From Euryarchaeota archaeon UBA259 (GTDB taxonomy: Archaea; Thermoplasmatota; Poseidoniia; Poseidoniales; Poseidoniaceae), in assembly GCA_002506275.1 (NCBI GenBank), contig DAXG01000011.1:1-6017 (forward strand): a stretch of DNA of 6,017 bases, written 5' to 3'. Below the pieces are notes generated by a model that did not search any database, was not told the DNA's origin, and was given only the letters and a program-made list of their open reading frames with translations. The translations under genes were made by a program, and so were the position numbers. Shown piece by piece: positions 1 to 5,469 of this stretch; position 1 is the stretch's first letter; each line of letters begins with the position of its first letter.

Positions 1-127
1 GCTTGCAGTGGGTCGAATCACTCGTTAGCCACTGCTCATGCGTCCAAGCAAAGGGGGCCCTCTGATTAGAATGAAGGAGAAATGGTCAATTAGTAGGTAC
101 ACGAAAAAGGGTTGTGGCACAGGATGG
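1..127 (+). repeat. Upstream block of tandem module, copy 1
   Basis: This block matches 564-671. Bases 1-23 agree with 564-586 at 21 of 23 positions. The 10-mer gcaaaggggg recurs at 48-57 and 611-620, at exactly the same offset (47 bases). A shared gca(c/t)aggatgg follows at 117-127 and 661-671, with an 18-base length difference before it. The bases between the shared blocks are largely diverged (about 7/24 between 24-47 and 587-610). The copy may start to the left of the window. Bases 3-65 form an open frame reading QWVESL...AKGAL and ending at TGA 63-65. It could be the tail of an upstream gene or a coding relic like the one in copy 2. Confidence 0.6.
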
Positions 128-476
128 AAAAGGGGAAGCATCGACGGTGAACTTACTCCTTTTAGTTGGAACCATTGTCATCGGAATTTGGTTTCTCACC
201 GTTGTTTCAGACTTTATCAATGGAGGCACAAGTCCAGTCTACGCCTTGTTTTTCTTCCTTCCAATCTGTGGTGTTTTCTTGCTCATTGTCGTATTTGCAG
301 GAATTATGAATTCAGCCTCTGGCTCAAGTAATAACAAAACAGAATTGAGTGGTGAAGACTCCTCCTCCGAAATCAACGAAAAGCAAGAGAAAAACGACAT
401 AAGCATCGGACAATTTCTTAGAATCTTGGTAATCATTATTGTCATTCTTTTCGTAATGTTTCTTAGCCTGATCTGA
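114..476 (+). CDS. Small three-helix membrane protein (module copy 1), unknown function
   Basis: I do not recognise a family. The 120-residue product has three strongly hydrophobic segments at about residues 12-31, 41-65 and 97-119. A hydrophilic Ser/Glu/Lys/Asn-rich loop (about 66-96) lies between the second and third, and the protein ends within the last helix, so it is an integral membrane protein with almost no soluble domain. The start shown is GTG at 114. A second GTG at 147 (MNLLLLVGTIVIG...) may be the real start. It lines up with the TTG at 712 of the downstream paralogue, and the copy-2 DNA matching 114-146 contains stop codons. Neither start has a convincing Shine-Dalgarno site. 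NLLLLVGTIVIGIWF here resembles RLLLGYIGIIVLFIWF in the 712 gene, which suggests old tandem duplication. It could be a minor membrane protein of mobile or accessory origin. That it is coding is fairly likely, and its function is unknown. Confidence 0.65.
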   Translation: MAQDGKGEASTVNLLLLVGTIVIGIWFLTVVSDFINGGTSPVYALFFFLPICGVFLLIVVFAGIMNSASGSSNNKTELSGEDSSSEINEKQEKNDISIGQFLRILVIIIVILFVMFLSLI

Positions 477-540
477 GGAAATTCAGCCTTCCTTCCCTCT
501 TTATCAAACCAATCAGAGGTTAAACTCACAAACCCATTGA

Positions 541-550
541 TTCGTTTTTT
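541..550 (+). terminator. Possible T-tract terminator after the first small gene
   Basis: A run of six T (ttcgtttttt) lies about 65 bases after the stop of the 114-476 gene, following a pyrimidine-rich stretch at 486-504. There is no clear hairpin. Archaeal polymerase can terminate at T-tracts alone, so this is a plausible but weak 3' end. Confidence 0.2.
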
Positions 551-563
551 ACCTATTCAGAGG

Positions 564-671
564 GCTCGCAGTGGGCCGAATCACTCCCTACCGATGGAAT
601 CGTATACGATGCAAAGGGGGACCCTTTGAATGAACACCGTTTAGGTTATCAAGCAAATATGCATAGGATGG
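564..671 (+). repeat. Upstream block of tandem module, copy 2
   Basis: This is the second copy of the block at 1-127, displaced by 563 bases. The first 23 bases differ from copy 1 only at two T/C transitions. The 10-mer at 611-620 is identical and equally spaced. The gcataggatgg at 661-671 matches gcacaggatgg at 117-127. Each block is followed by a small hydrophobic protein gene, so block and gene were probably duplicated together. Confidence 0.6.
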
Positions 672-711
672 CATGGCTACTATGTAGTACCCATCTACTA
701 CTTCCTTATCT

Positions 712-900
712 TTGCGATTGCTTTTAGGATATATTGGTATCATCGTTCTTTTCATTTGGTTTGCTTTTCAAGACCCTTCTATGACCGGCGTCTTCATTTT
801 TTACGCGGCCATTCTTACTGGAATCTATCTAGTCATCGCTCCTATTGTGTACTTCTTAGACAAAGCAATCGACGAAATTTTCGACAAAATTTTCAAGTAA
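712..900 (+). CDS. Small membrane protein (module copy 2), possibly a truncated remnant
   Basis: The 62-residue product has two hydrophobic helices (about residues 3-18 and 26-50) and a short charged tail, DKAIDEIFDKIFK. It is a paralogue of the 114-476 product: RLLLGYIGIIVLFIWF matches NLLLLVGTIVIGIWF with one gap. It lacks the third helix of that protein. The start shown is TTG 712, the only start codon before the first helix (another TTG is at 718). Its frame is closed upstream by TAG 685-687, and there is no Shine-Dalgarno site. The protein-like frame upstream (666-725) suggests that this may be the 3' part of a longer, frameshifted gene. Function is unknown. It may not be expressed as annotated. 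Confidence 0.45.
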   Translation: MRLLLGYIGIIVLFIWFAFQDPSMTGVFIFYAAILTGIYLVIAPIVYFLDKAIDEIFDKIFK

Positions 901-1092
901 CTGAAAACGAATACATGGGGTCCTGGCATCGGTCCCCCTCCTGCCGGTTGTGAAGGCGGCGGGCAAGGTGGACAGCAAGGTCAACTCGAAGATGTTCAAT
1001 TATTGACGACTGAGATGGTGTTGTCAAACGCATGGTTGTGGGTCGGGCTCTTGGCGCTCGTAGCCTTACGCGTACGACAATCTCGGGCTTGA
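901..1092 (+). pseudogene. C-terminal fragment of a membrane-anchored protein (linker plus transmembrane tail)
   Basis: Immediately after the TAA of the 712-900 gene, in the same frame, 63 sense codons run to TGA 1090-1092 with no start codon at the beginning. The translation looks like real protein: a Gly/Pro/Gln-rich linker (GPGIGPPPAGCEGGGQGGQQ), an acidic stretch, then NAWLWVGLLALVALRVRQSRA, a single helix with a basic tail. That is the usual C-terminal anchor of a surface-exposed protein. The first in-frame ATG (1015) would give only 25 residues, essentially the helix. The likely reading is the tail of a lost or recombined gene. A real 25-residue membrane peptide, or chance, is less likely. 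The parent protein cannot be identified from this fragment. Confidence 0.45.
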
Positions 1093-1188
1093 AGGACATC
1101 TCGTAGAACGTACTTATTCTCAAGGAGTTTGTAATCATCGGAAAGCGGTGTAGCACCAGTTTCGCTTGAATATGATCTTGGCGTCTTT

Positions 1189-1488
1189 ATGAATACAAAT
1201 CAAATACGTGCAGCCAAAGCGCTCTACATGCGCTTGGAATGGCCCGTCTATGCATTTACTGCCAGTGTGTTCCTTTCCTTCGCTCTTGGCGTTCAATTCC
1301 TCTCCATTGGAACCGGTGCCGTTGTTGGCCTGTTTGTCCTGCTGACTGTAGCCTACGCATGGGTTGCCTGGGTGATGGTCAAGCAAAAAGCCGTCCTCGA
1401 ACTTCACGCCTACATCCCCTGCTCTGCGTGCGGTGAGTTGACGCCTTCACAAGGTAAGCATTGCATGAACTGCGGCGCCAACTTGTAA
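1189..1488 (+). CDS. Small membrane protein with C-terminal zinc ribbon
   Basis: The 99-residue protein has two transmembrane helices (about residues 20-40 and 43-65) and ends in a four-cysteine zinc-binding knuckle pair: C78-x2-C81 and C92-x2-C95 (CSAC...CMNC). This matches the general zinc-ribbon pattern often found attached to small prokaryotic membrane proteins. The soluble ribbon presumably faces the cytoplasm, but its partner is unknown. The ATG at 1189 is the first start codon in the frame. The frame stays open upstream to a TAA near 1132-1134, with a protein-like leader (ESGVAPVSLEYDLGVF) but no start codon, so the gene may once have been longer. No clear Shine-Dalgarno site is seen. 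It converges on the permease gene, with 18 bases between the stop codons. Confidence 0.8.
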   Translation: MNTNQIRAAKALYMRLEWPVYAFTASVFLSFALGVQFLSIGTGAVVGLFVLLTVAYAWVAWVMVKQKAVLELHAYIPCSACGELTPSQGKHCMNCGANL

Positions 1489-1506
1489 TCAGGCGTGGGA
1501 GCCCAA

Positions 1507-3954
1507 TTAATTCGAAAGGTCTTTGATTTTTTCAATCAGGTCCATTCGGCGAAGTCGCCAAACGCCGAAGGGCGTCATGGCTACAGCGATGAGAATGACG
1601 CCGGACATCAGCTGCCATGCTACGCTTGGAACAATGGTCACTGGAACGAAGAACTGCCACGAAGAGAACGAAGCAGCAAGTCCTACTGCCCCTCCATAGG
1701 CAAACAGAACACCGACAATACCGCCGATGATTCCAATCAAGAGACTCTCAAACAGAAGCATAACGCCTAGACTGCGAGTAGATGCCCCAAGAACGCGTAG
1801 AGTTGCCAGTTCAAAGTCACGCTCAGCCACGTTCATGATCATCGTATTGAACATGACAACGACCGTGAACAGAAGTCCGAGGTACATCATGGTCTGGAAA
1901 ATTTGAGTTTGTTGGTCGAGTAAACTGTTGATGCCATCGAGAAGGGTTTGTCGTTCCACAATTCCCGTTGAAGCCTCTCCCAAAGCCGAATCAACCACAA
2001 CGCCATTGGGTAGGTCGAGGTAAATCGAAGTCGCATTGACTCCAAGAATACCGCTCAAATCATCTCGGACAAAATACATCGTACGAGCTAATTCTGCTGT
2101 CGAAGTCCCGACAATTTCCACATCTTGTGGTGCTCCGTTAATGCTCACTGTGCGTTGGTCTCCAACCTGCCAGTCAAGGAATTTCATGCTCCCCTCGTCC
2201 ATCATCACCTTGGGGATGGCTGAGTTTGCGGTTGGAGTGTCTCCGGCAAGTACTGAAACTGAACGCATGCCATTATCAAACGAATCAAGCCCTACAAGCG
2301 TGAATATTCTGTCAATTCCATCGCCATCCGCAACTGAACCAAGTGGCATTTCAATTATCATCTCATACGAGGCGGAATTGTTGTTGGCCCAATCAACGAC
2401 TGGGCCTTCGGCCTCTGGCATGATGTAGACTTGTGCATCCCATGTTTGGTCGTCTTCCAGGCCTCCAACCATCGTATCTTGGAGTCCAGCAGACATCATT
2501 TGAATCGAGCCGAAAAGCATCAATGAGATTCCTACAGCTACAAAAGTCATCGTTAGACGGATTGGCTTACGCACGCTTGAGCGAATAGAAAGTCCAAGCG
2601 TTGTTGGCATCCATGAAGTGAGTTTTCGCAGCAGGTTTGACCCCACTCGCATTTCGTTTTGACCACTGAGAACTGCTAACGGGTCAAGGCGGCTCGCCTT
2701 CCACGCTGGGAATGCTCCAGAGAAGAACACGACAATCATGGTGGAACTTACAACGGATACAAGAACCGAGAACGGTACTGTTCGTTCAACAATCGGTACG
2801 CCAACCAAATCTTGGTAGAAATCCAACATCCCATTCATGCCCATGGGCCCAGCTAACGCTCCAAGAGCACAACCGATTCCTCCAATCACCAATGGAGCAG
2901 CGAGATAGCCAGTCATGAGCGAGGAGCGTTTGACGCCCAGTGTTCGTAGCACTGCAATCTCCTTTGCTTGACTTTGAACCAAGCGTTGAAGGCTGAGGAC
3001 AATGGTGATGGCGGCGATTGAGGCAATCATGACGGTAAACGGAACGGTTGTTCGCTCGGTTCCCTCCAAATCCTGTCGCATGACTTCAACGGGTTCGTTC
3101 TGTCCGCGGTCCCGTACCCGTGCATCAAGTTCAGATTCAGCAAGAGCGGTATCAACCAACGTCTTCACAGCGTCAATTTCATCTCCTTCATACTCGCTGG
3201 TGTCGGGTAAATCAAACGATGGAGTTCCTTCGACATCCAACATGATGATGTTGCTAGCGCCAATGACTTCGCCAGTAAGACGAGCCATTCCAGCATCAGA
3301 GAGGTAACCCACGACGTATTGACCTGGTTCAGGAGGGAACAGCGTTCCTTCAGGCGCCATGAGCACATGCAGTGGATGGTACCCCGTACCTACAAGCGTG
3401 AAATCGGCAGTTGCATTTCCCGCTCCAATACTTATTGTATCCCCAAGACTGAGTTCAAGCGCTTCAGTGACGTGCGCATCGATGACAATCTCGTCAGCAG
3501 TCACTGCAGTTCGACCTTCTGAGTGCCCTTTAGGCATCCAAACGCGGTCGGCATTTGCATCGTCAGGGATGCCGTGCCATAGAGAATTGATGATGTGCTG
3601 GCCGGTATCGTTGGTGTGGAACATCGCACCTTGGGTTACGGTACGCCCTTCGCATGAATCAAGAGATGGAGAAACCGTTGAGGAAGCCCAAGCAGTCCCC
3701 AGTGCAGCACAGAAGGAATTGACTTGTTCCGGCGTCCAAGAAGTACTTCGATTGTCAATCCAAAGGTCTGCAAGGTTGGCGCCGCTTTCGTCATCGGCTT
3801 GCATGGTATCGTACATGCCACCGAGATTGTATGCATAACCGCCAAAGGTTATGCCAGCAAAAACGCCGACAAACACCATGAGAATTACGGCAGAAAGTCG
3901 AAGTTTGGTTCGCCATAAACTTCGGGCTAAGCGTTTGTTGAGAAGAGCAGACAT
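1507..3954 (-). CDS. MacB/LolCE-type ABC transporter permease with two FtsX domains
   Basis: This 815-residue inner-membrane permease is the partner of the ATPase encoded just upstream. Predicted layout: helix 1 (about 20-42), a large extracytoplasmic domain (43-303), helices 2-4 of the first FtsX domain (about 304-322, 349-372, 394-415), helix 5 (467-487), a second extracytoplasmic domain (about 490-687), and helices 6-8 (688-709, 731-757, 776-797). Both halves carry the FtsX coupling motif after the first core helix, EIAVLRTLGVKRSSL (332-346) and ELATLRVLGASTRSL (715-729), showing an internally duplicated permease. C82 and C101 could form a disulfide. The family moves lipoproteins, peptides or drugs mechanically out of the membrane or across the envelope; the substrate here cannot be read from sequence. 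ATG 3954 lies 9 bases after the ATPase stop, with TGAGGT upstream, so translation is probably coupled. Length is typical and the gene is intact. Confidence 0.93.
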   Translation of the reverse strand: MSALLNKRLARSLWRTKLRLSAVILMVFVGVFAGITFGGYAYNLGGMYDTMQADDESGANLADLWIDNRSTSWTPEQVNSFCAALGTAWASSTVSPSLDSCEGRTVTQGAMFHTNDTGQHIINSLWHGIPDDANADRVWMPKGHSEGRTAVTADEIVIDAHVTEALELSLGDTISIGAGNATADFTLVGTGYHPLHVLMAPEGTLFPPEPGQYVVGYLSDAGMARLTGEVIGASNIIMLDVEGTPSFDLPDTSEYEGDEIDAVKTLVDTALAESELDARVRDRGQNEPVEVMRQDLEGTERTTVPFTVMIASIAAITIVLSLQRLVQSQAKEIAVLRTLGVKRSSLMTGYLAAPLVIGGIGCALGALAGPMGMNGMLDFYQDLVGVPIVERTVPFSVLVSVVSSTMIVVFFSGAFPAWKASRLDPLAVLSGQNEMRVGSNLLRKLTSWMPTTLGLSIRSSVRKPIRLTMTFVAVGISLMLFGSIQMMSAGLQDTMVGGLEDDQTWDAQVYIMPEAEGPVVDWANNNSASYEMIIEMPLGSVADGDGIDRIFTLVGLDSFDNGMRSVSVLAGDTPTANSAIPKVMMDEGSMKFLDWQVGDQRTVSINGAPQDVEIVGTSTAELARTMYFVRDDLSGILGVNATSIYLDLPNGVVVDSALGEASTGIVERQTLLDGINSLLDQQTQIFQTMMYLGLLFTVVVMFNTMIMNVAERDFELATLRVLGASTRSLGVMLLFESLLIGIIGGIVGVLFAYGGAVGLAASFSSWQFFVPVTIVPSVAWQLMSGVILIAVAMTPFGVWRLRRMDLIEKIKDLSN
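1524..1538 (+). terminator. Possible T-rich terminator for the zinc-ribbon gene
   Basis: About 36 bases past the stop of the 1189-1488 gene, tgatt-ttttc-aatca forms a 5-bp hairpin containing a run of six T (1527-1532). It lies inside the 3' end of the convergent permease gene, where the bases also encode IEKIK, so the pattern may be coincidental. Confidence 0.2.
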
Positions 3955-3963
3955 GCGAAAACC

Positions 3964-4677
3964 TCACTCTGAAGAATCGTTGTTCGTCTGTTCATCCGAG
4001 ACAATTTTTCCGCTGTCAATTCGGATCACTCGGGTCGCATACTTGACCAAACCCTCATCGTGCGTAACGAACACTGAAGTGATGTTTTCTTGCTTGCATG
4101 CACTCACCAGCGCTTCCATGACTTTGTTTGAAGTCTCGGTGTCAAGGTTACCGGTGAGTTCATCACCAAGCAGGAGAGTTGGACGCTTCGCAATGCTTCG
4201 AGCAATCGCTACACGCTGTTGTTGTCCACCGCTGATTTCACCTGGGAAACGGTCGACTTCGGCTTCAAGGCCGACGAGTTTCAACAATTCTTTCGCCCGG
4301 GTAGGGTCTTTTTTACCTGCTAATTCTTGAATGAGGAGAATGTTCTCAAGTACTGTGAGGTCTTGCAGGAGATTGAAGAATTGGAACACATAGCCAATGT
4401 TTTCTCTTCGGAAAGAAGTCATTTTCTCAGAACTATTTCGGGGGACTGCATCCAAACCTCCCGTTTGTTTGGACATGAAGGTGTACTCGCCGCCGGTTGG
4501 ACTGTCAAGGGCTGAAAGGCAATTGAGAAGCGTGGTTTTCCCAGAACCAGAAGGGCCCAGAAGAATCACACGTTCACCTTCATGGATTTCGAAACTGACA
4601 CCGTCAAGCGCTTTGACAACGCCTGCAGGTGTTTCGTAATGCCGTTCTAGGTTTTCCATTTGTAATAATTTATTCAT
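3964..4677 (-). CDS. ABC transporter ATP-binding protein, LolD/MacB-N type
   Basis: This cytoplasmic ATPase powers the adjacent FtsX-type permease. With the ATG at 4677 it has 237 residues, the usual length. Motifs in order: Walker A GPSGSGKT (41-48), Q-loop in VFQFFNLLQ (Q99), signature ISGGQQQRVAIARS (148-161), Walker B and D-loop LLLGDELTGNLD (168-179, catalytic E173), and H-loop in VFVTHD (H206). The FQFFNLL and TGNLD contexts are typical of the LolD/MacB group. One oddity is Leu at residue 174 where the family normally has Pro (DEPTGNLD). ATG 4677 is preferred because AGGTGA sits 5 bases upstream. A GTG at 4686 overlapping the tetR stop would add three residues. The gap to tetR is 5 bases, so the two genes are probably cotranscribed. 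Confidence 0.93.
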   Translation of the reverse strand: MNKLLQMENLERHYETPAGVVKALDGVSFEIHEGERVILLGPSGSGKTTLLNCLSALDSPTGGEYTFMSKQTGGLDAVPRNSSEKMTSFRRENIGYVFQFFNLLQDLTVLENILLIQELAGKKDPTRAKELLKLVGLEAEVDRFPGEISGGQQQRVAIARSIAKRPTLLLGDELTGNLDTETSNKVMEALVSACKQENITSVFVTHDEGLVKYATRVIRIDSGKIVSDEQTNNDSSE

Positions 4678-4688
4678 TTTCTTCACCT
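4678..4688 (-). promoter_or_regulatory. Shine-Dalgarno site deciding the ATPase start
   Basis: On the minus strand AAGGTGA spans the tetR stop codon and is followed by AGAAA and then ATG 4677. AGGTGA is complementary to the usual 16S 3' end, and the 5-base spacing is good. It supports ATG 4677 over GTG 4686 and implies reinitiation by ribosomes finishing tetR. Confidence 0.6.
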
Positions 4689-5309
4689 TCTTGCTTCAAA
4701 GAGTTGTTTAAACATCTCAAAGAACTTGTCAGCCACTTGTGATTCACTTACATGCCCCTCTTGCGTTTCATGCATCAGCCACACCTCATATTCCGTGTTC
4801 ATGCGAACGAGTACATGGAGTGGGACATCATCACGGATCGCCCCGATCTCTACCCCGTGTTCGAGAATGGACATAAAATCAGCATACTCGCTCAAGCCCT
4901 CACATTCTGTGTTCAACTTACGAAAAAGGGGGTGGTCAGTCCCCATTGAAACCAATTGACGAATGAGGGACATCTGGATAGGATGCTGAAAAACGTCATT
5001 CCACTGCTTTGATGACAACCTCTTGATTGAATCCCAATATGTGGCTTTGTCCTCCGTCAACGGAAAGGAAGCCTTTGCAAAACCAAAACCTCCTGTGGCA
5101 CCTGTAAAAGAATGCATAAAGCACGTGATGAACAAGTCTTCTTTGTTTTCAAAGTAATAGTACATCGAACCTTTGGAGATGCCTATTTTTTGAATGATTT
5201 TGTTGTACGAAGCGCCTTCAAAGCCAAGTGCAGCGAACTCTTGCTTGGAAACATCAAGAATCCTCGTTTTGAGGGACTCGTCAATGGATTCATAGCGTGC
5301 GAGAGGCAT
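4683..5309 (-). CDS. TetR/AcrR family transcriptional repressor
   Basis: This 208-residue DNA-binding regulator has a standard TetR_N domain at about residues 11-60. The core helix-turn-helix reads SYNKIIQKIGISKGSMYYYF (34-53), followed by ENKEDLF, the family hallmark. The rest (about 61-208) is a helical, poorly conserved ligand-binding and dimerisation domain. ATG 5309 places the first helix about 10 residues in, as is normal, and has no Shine-Dalgarno site, which fits a leaderless or short-leader transcript. It is the first gene of a probable operon with the ABC ATPase and permease. Paired palindromes directly upstream are likely its own operator, so it probably represses itself and the transporter until a small molecule binds. 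The ligand cannot be inferred. Confidence 0.92.
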   Translation of the reverse strand: MPLARYESIDESLKTRILDVSKQEFAALGFEGASYNKIIQKIGISKGSMYYYFENKEDLFITCFMHSFTGATGGFGFAKASFPLTEDKATYWDSIKRLSSKQWNDVFQHPIQMSLIRQLVSMGTDHPLFRKLNTECEGLSEYADFMSILEHGVEIGAIRDDVPLHVLVRMNTEYEVWLMHETQEGHVSESQVADKFFEMFKQLFEARR

Positions 5310-5340
5310 TCGACCAGTTGGTCAGACCGGCCGGTCGAAT
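5308..5340. promoter_or_regulatory. Tandem palindromic operator, probably bound by the TetR protein
   Basis: Two 12-bp inverted repeats lie one base apart: gaccagttggtc (5312-5323, perfect 5-bp arms around gt) and gaccggccggtc (5325-5336, a perfect palindrome). They share GACC...GGTC ends. The whole element is also a 33-bp palindrome centred on 5324, with attcgacc (5308-5315) mirrored by ggtcgaat (5333-5340) and 13 of 16 pairs matching. It lies between the TATA-like box and the tetR start codon, where bound dimers would block transcription initiation. Binding by this TetR is inferred from position and symmetry. Confidence 0.75.
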
Positions 5341-5346
5341 ATAAAA
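5339..5346 (-). promoter_or_regulatory. TATA-like box for the tetR-ABC operon
   Basis: On the minus strand TTTTATAT lies 30-37 bases before the tetR ATG. With the archaeal spacing of about 25 bases from box centre to start site, transcription would begin near 5318, inside the operator and about 10 bases before the start codon. The sequence would also be a poor bacterial -10 at an odd distance, so the archaeal reading is preferred. Confidence 0.45.
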
Positions 5347-5395
5347 TTATTCTTCAGTCCGAGCAGATTTGTGGCCACACAGCGCTTTGAGAATC

Positions 5396-5419
5396 GGGTT
5401 TTCAACCGTCGAAAAACCC
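5396..5419. other. Hairpin in the divergent intergenic region
   Basis: gggttttc (5396-5403) and gaaaaaccc (5411-5419) can pair with one bulged A around the 7-base loop aaccgtc. A short T stretch follows on the plus strand. No gene upstream on that strand needs a terminator, so it may be a regulator site or a chance structure. Confidence 0.25.
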
Positions 5420-5439
5420 TTTTCTGAATCATACGCCGT

Positions 5440-5447
5440 CTTTAAGT
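5440..5447 (+). promoter_or_regulatory. Possible TATA-like box for the secreted-protein gene
   Basis: ctttaagt lies with its centre about 26 bases before ATG 5470, the spacing expected for a leaderless archaeal transcript. The match to a TATA box is weak and no purine-rich BRE precedes it. Confidence 0.25.
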
Positions 5448-5469
5448 CCTCAACAGTAGTAGAAGATTT

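Larger units (their letters stand above)
524..727 (+). pseudogene. Start-less reading frame upstream of module copy 2, probable coding relic
   Basis: The frame is open from just after TAA 521-523 to TAG 725-727 and has no early start codon (first ATG at 659). It contains a protein-like stretch, SQWAESLPTDGIVYDAKGDP (566-625). QWAESL and AKG correspond in frame to QWVESL and AKG in copy 1, so the conserved bases may have been kept as codons. From about 666 a different frame reads GWHGYYVVPIYYFLIFAIAF, hydrophobic and protein-like, and from about 718 the frame of the 712-900 gene takes over. The simplest reading is one longer ancestral membrane protein broken by two frameshifts. The alternative is that the similarity is regulatory DNA and the peptides are chance. 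No family was recognised. Confidence 0.35.

Noticed and set aside
38..331. Plus-strand frame starting MRPSKGGPL
   Set aside because: It overlaps the hydrophobic 114-476 frame out of phase. Its composition (many Arg, Cys, Trp, His) is that of a shadow translation.
239..529. Minus-strand frame opposite the first small gene
   Set aside because: It is antisense to a frame with three clear membrane helices and has no domain or start signal.
1..671. Two-copy repeat as a CRISPR or attachment-site pair
   Set aside because: There are only two copies 563 bases apart, each attached to a similar gene, with no integrase, tRNA or spacer pattern. Tandem gene duplication explains it better.
893..1156. Minus-strand Arg-rich frame
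   Set aside because: Its Arg/Pro/Thr-rich composition looks like antisense shadow. The plus strand there reads as linker plus membrane helix.
1135..1407. Minus-strand frame opposite the zinc-ribbon gene
   Set aside because: It is the shadow of the 1189-1488 gene, which has membrane helices and paired cysteines.
1495..1770. Plus-strand frame inside the permease gene
   Set aside because: It is antisense to the conserved C-terminal FtsX domain, and its low-complexity polar content has no recognisable feature.
3359..3838. Long plus-strand frame opposite the permease N-terminal half
   Set aside because: It is a Ser/Arg/Pro-rich shadow of the permease ectodomain. The minus-strand gene is complete and conserved.
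3851..4330. Plus-strand frame spanning the permease-ATPase junction
   Set aside because: It is antisense to the ATPase motifs and crosses two real genes.
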